A stretch of 7,056 nt of DNA from Dehalococcoidia bacterium. GTDB taxonomy: Bacteria; Chloroflexota; Dehalococcoidia; Lucifugimonadales; JAGWBF01. Both the position numbers and the translations under genes were made by a program. Below, piece after piece: positions 5,630-7,056 of this stretch. The stretch lies in NCBI GenBank assembly GCA_021296015.1, contig JAGWBG010000071.1:1-7056 (forward strand). The letters are read 5' to 3'. How positions within the stretch are numbered: the stretch's first letter is position 1; each line of letters begins with the position of its first letter. The notes below the pieces were generated by a model. That model was not told the DNA's origin and did no database searches. It saw nothing but the letters and a program-made list of their open reading frames with translations.

Positions 5630-5657
5630 TACATACTCTCCCACGTCCGTGATTTGC

Positions 5658-5686
5658 AGTGTAGTCCAAGCCCTAGATTCCGTCAA
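5658..5686 (-). promoter_or_regulatory. sigma-70-type promoter of the SDR gene
   Basis: On the minus strand TTGACG (5686-5681, 5 of 6 to consensus) and TACACT (5663-5658, 4 of 6) are exactly 17 bases apart. The predicted start near 5651 gives a leader of about 70 bases that includes the palindrome at 5615-5629. Confidence 0.6.
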
Positions 5687-5741
5687 TCTCAGTATGCTGC
5701 GCCGGGTAAGCCAGAGTGAACGGGTCACAAGCCCTCGTGTA

Positions 5742-5768
5742 TTCACATGGTTTCTGGTAGGATATGAA
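5742..5768 (+). promoter_or_regulatory. Weak candidate promoter of the aminotransferase gene
   Basis: TTCACA (5742-5747, 5 of 6 to the -35 consensus) precedes TATGAA (5763-5768, 4 of 6 to the -10 consensus), but the spacer is only 15 bases, shorter than optimal. No better pair was found in the 253 bases between the SDR and aminotransferase genes, so this is tentative. Confidence 0.3.
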
Positions 5769-5834
5769 CAGAGCACAAGGCAAACGACCTCTGGATGGAC
5801 GATCCGCATACCGCCGAATGATGGAGGAGTGACG

Positions 5835-7056
5835 ATGGCAGAGCGCAGCCTAGAGGAGAGAGAGCTATTGGAGAAGGCAGCAAGCTATCTGCCAGGGGCC
5901 TATACGGGCAACATGCTGGTTGACCAAGAGTATCGCTTCATCCTGAAAGAAGGAAAAGGCTCCAGGGTGTGGGACGCCAGCGGCAAGGAGTATATAGATT
6001 ATCTGCTGGGTTCAGGGCCAATGGTCCTCGGGCACGCTCACCCAGCAGTGACGGCTGCCGTGGTGGAGGCCGTGGGAAAAGGGAGCACCTTTTTCACCAC
6101 GTCTGAAAATGCTGTGCTTCTGGCCGAGGAGGTTGTGAAGGCCGTACCTTGCGCCGACAAGGTGCGGTTCACCACCAGCGGCACCGATGCCTGCTTTCAG
6201 TGCCTTCGCATAGCACGGAGCTTCCGCAAGCGGGAAAAGATACTGAAATTCGAGGGCGCCTTTCACGGCACAAGCGACTACGCCGTGATGAGTGTGACGC
6301 CATCACCCAACGCTCTGAGAGATTTCCCTGAGCCGGTCCCCAATTCCAGCGGTGTGCCCCAGGCAGTCCAGGAGACCGTACTAATGGCACCTTACAACGA
6401 CGCCGAGACCGCCACGGCGATGATTGAGCAGCACCACGACGAGCTTGCGGCGGTAATAGTAGAGCCAATGCAACGAATTCTGGCACCAAAGCCCGGCTTC
6501 CTTCAGGCACTACGGGAGGCCACGGCCCATCATCAGATTCCCCTCATCTTCGACGAGGTGGTCACCGGATTCAGATTCGCCTATGGTGGAGCACAGGAAT
6601 ATTATGGGGTGACTCCTGACATGGCGGCTATGGGCAAGATTGTGGGCGGCGGTTTCCCCCTCGCCGTTATAGTTGGCAGGGAAGAGCTTATGTCCTTATT
6701 CGACCAGACAGCTGCCGGCGCCGATAGATTCGTTCCCCAAATTGGCACGCTCAACGGCAACCCGGTCGCCTGCGCTGCCGGGCTGGCTACACTGACAGAG
6801 CTACGAAAAGCAGGGGCCTACGAGAAGCTCCACGCCAACGGACAACAACTCAGAGACGCACTGGAGCGGCTCTTTCGTGAGGCGGAAATACCCATTCAGG
6901 TCTCCGGCGAGAACCCCATATTCGGCTTCTATTTCACCGACCAGCCCGTGACGGATTATCGCTCTACCCTGAGAGGGGACACGGCAATGATGGCGCAGTT
7001 CAACTCCTTAGTCCTAGTGCAGGGCTTACTGAAGAGTTGGCCAGATAAATTCTACG
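5835..7056 (+). CDS. Class III PLP aminotransferase, glutamate-1-semialdehyde aminomutase-like, C-terminus beyond window
   Basis: A pyridoxal-phosphate enzyme moving an amino group on or between small substrates. The 407 visible residues cover most of the fold; HemL is about 430 long, so perhaps 25-40 residues are missing at the edge. Signatures: DYLLGSGPMVLGHAHP (55-70), phosphate-binding SGTDA (115-119), FEGAFHGTSDY with H144, VIVEPM (207-212), cofactor Asp in FDEVVTGFR (D240), Schiff-base lysine K268 in MGKIVGGGFP, and GTLNGNP (304-310). Overall it follows GSAM closely, but SGTDA replaces SGTEA and GTLNGNP replaces GTLSGNP. With no other haem biosynthesis gene in view, a catabolic aminotransferase or amino-acid aminomutase is at least as likely as HemL. 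The ATG at 5835 follows GGAGGAG (5823-5829). It is transcribed divergently from the SDR across 253 bases. Confidence 0.93.
   Translation, partial: MAERSLEERELLEKAASYLPGAYTGNMLVDQEYRFILKEGKGSRVWDASGKEYIDYLLGSGPMVLGHAHPAVTAAVVEAVGKGSTFFTTSENAVLLAEEVVKAVPCADKVRFTTSGTDACFQCLRIARSFRKREKILKFEGAFHGTSDYAVMSVTPSPNALRDFPEPVPNSSGVPQAVQETVLMAPYNDAETATAMIEQHHDELAAVIVEPMQRILAPKPGFLQALREATAHHQIPLIFDEVVTGFRFAYGGAQEYYGVTPDMAAMGKIVGGGFPLAVIVGREELMSLFDQTAAGADRFVPQIGTLNGNPVACAAGLATLTELRKAGAYEKLHANGQQLRDALERLFREAEIPIQVSGENPIFGFYFTDQPVTDYRSTLRGDTAMMAQFNSLVLVQGLLKSWPDKFY

Noticed and set aside
5582..5809. N-terminal extension of the SDR to 5809
   Set aside because: The extra 76 residues precede a normal SDR start; the ATG at 5581 has its own GGAG and a promoter lies inside the extension.
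5818..5832. Tiny upstream frame ATG-ATG-GAG-GAG-TGA before the aminotransferase
   Set aside because: It has no ribosome-binding site of its own and its GAG-GAG codons are simply the Shine-Dalgarno of the aminotransferase; probably incidental.
1..7056. CRISPR array, tRNA, rRNA, transposase, phage or defence genes
   Set aside because: Both strands were read for spaced direct repeats, tRNA-like cloverleaf arms and recombinase motifs; none was seen.

Overview
The window looks like a chromosomal segment from an uncultured, moderately GC-rich bacterium. The best guess is Chloroflexota, in the Dehalococcoidia/SAR202 sense. That guess rests on gene style: a Thr/Pro-linked lipoprotein oligopeptide-binding protein, a cyclophilin lipoprotein with the same kind of linker, a COG3618-like amidohydrolase, a GSAM-like aminotransferase and an AtzE-like amidase, with short palindromes scattered between genes. 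It is inference from content, since no rRNA or marker gene is present. No phage, transposase, CRISPR array, tRNA or rRNA is visible.

Layout. (1) 1-386, minus: N-terminal 128 residues of a family-5 (Dpp/Opp type) solute-binding lipoprotein, cut by the window edge, with a good promoter at 434-462. (2) 387-927: a 541-base stretch without a credible gene, holding that promoter, a 21-base inverted repeat (536-556) and a GC-rich structured part (about 711-925). (3) 928-2206, minus: a two-gene operon, amidohydrolase then a double zf-TFIIB zinc-ribbon protein. (4) 2207-2463: a divergent control region with one promoter per direction and a 36-base near-perfect palindrome inside the predicted amidohydrolase leader. 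(5) 2464-4770, plus: cyclophilin-type peptidyl-prolyl isomerase lipoprotein, then a 62-residue GatC/AtzG-like protein, then an amidase-signature enzyme; the last two are tightly coupled. (6) 4790-5581, minus: a short-chain dehydrogenase/reductase, tail to tail with the amidase. (7) 5582-5834: a second divergent control region. (8) 5835-7056, plus: a GSAM-like class III aminotransferase, cut by the window edge.

How the genes may work together: peptide/oligopeptide-type uptake, C-N hydrolysis (amidase), metal-dependent hydrolysis or decarboxylation (amidohydrolase), carbonyl/alcohol interconversion (SDR) and amino-group handling (aminotransferase) would fit scavenging of small nitrogen-containing organic compounds. 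No substrate can be read from the sequence, and the genes sit in several transcription units, so a single pathway is not established.

I did not find a clear new multi-gene system. The points most worth checking are the 36-base palindrome in the amidohydrolase leader, the AtzG-like/amidase pair, a consensus promoter placed directly on the start codon of the cyclophilin gene, the repeated TCCGCC/GGCGGA palindromes, and interleaved complementary segments just after the zinc-ribbon gene.
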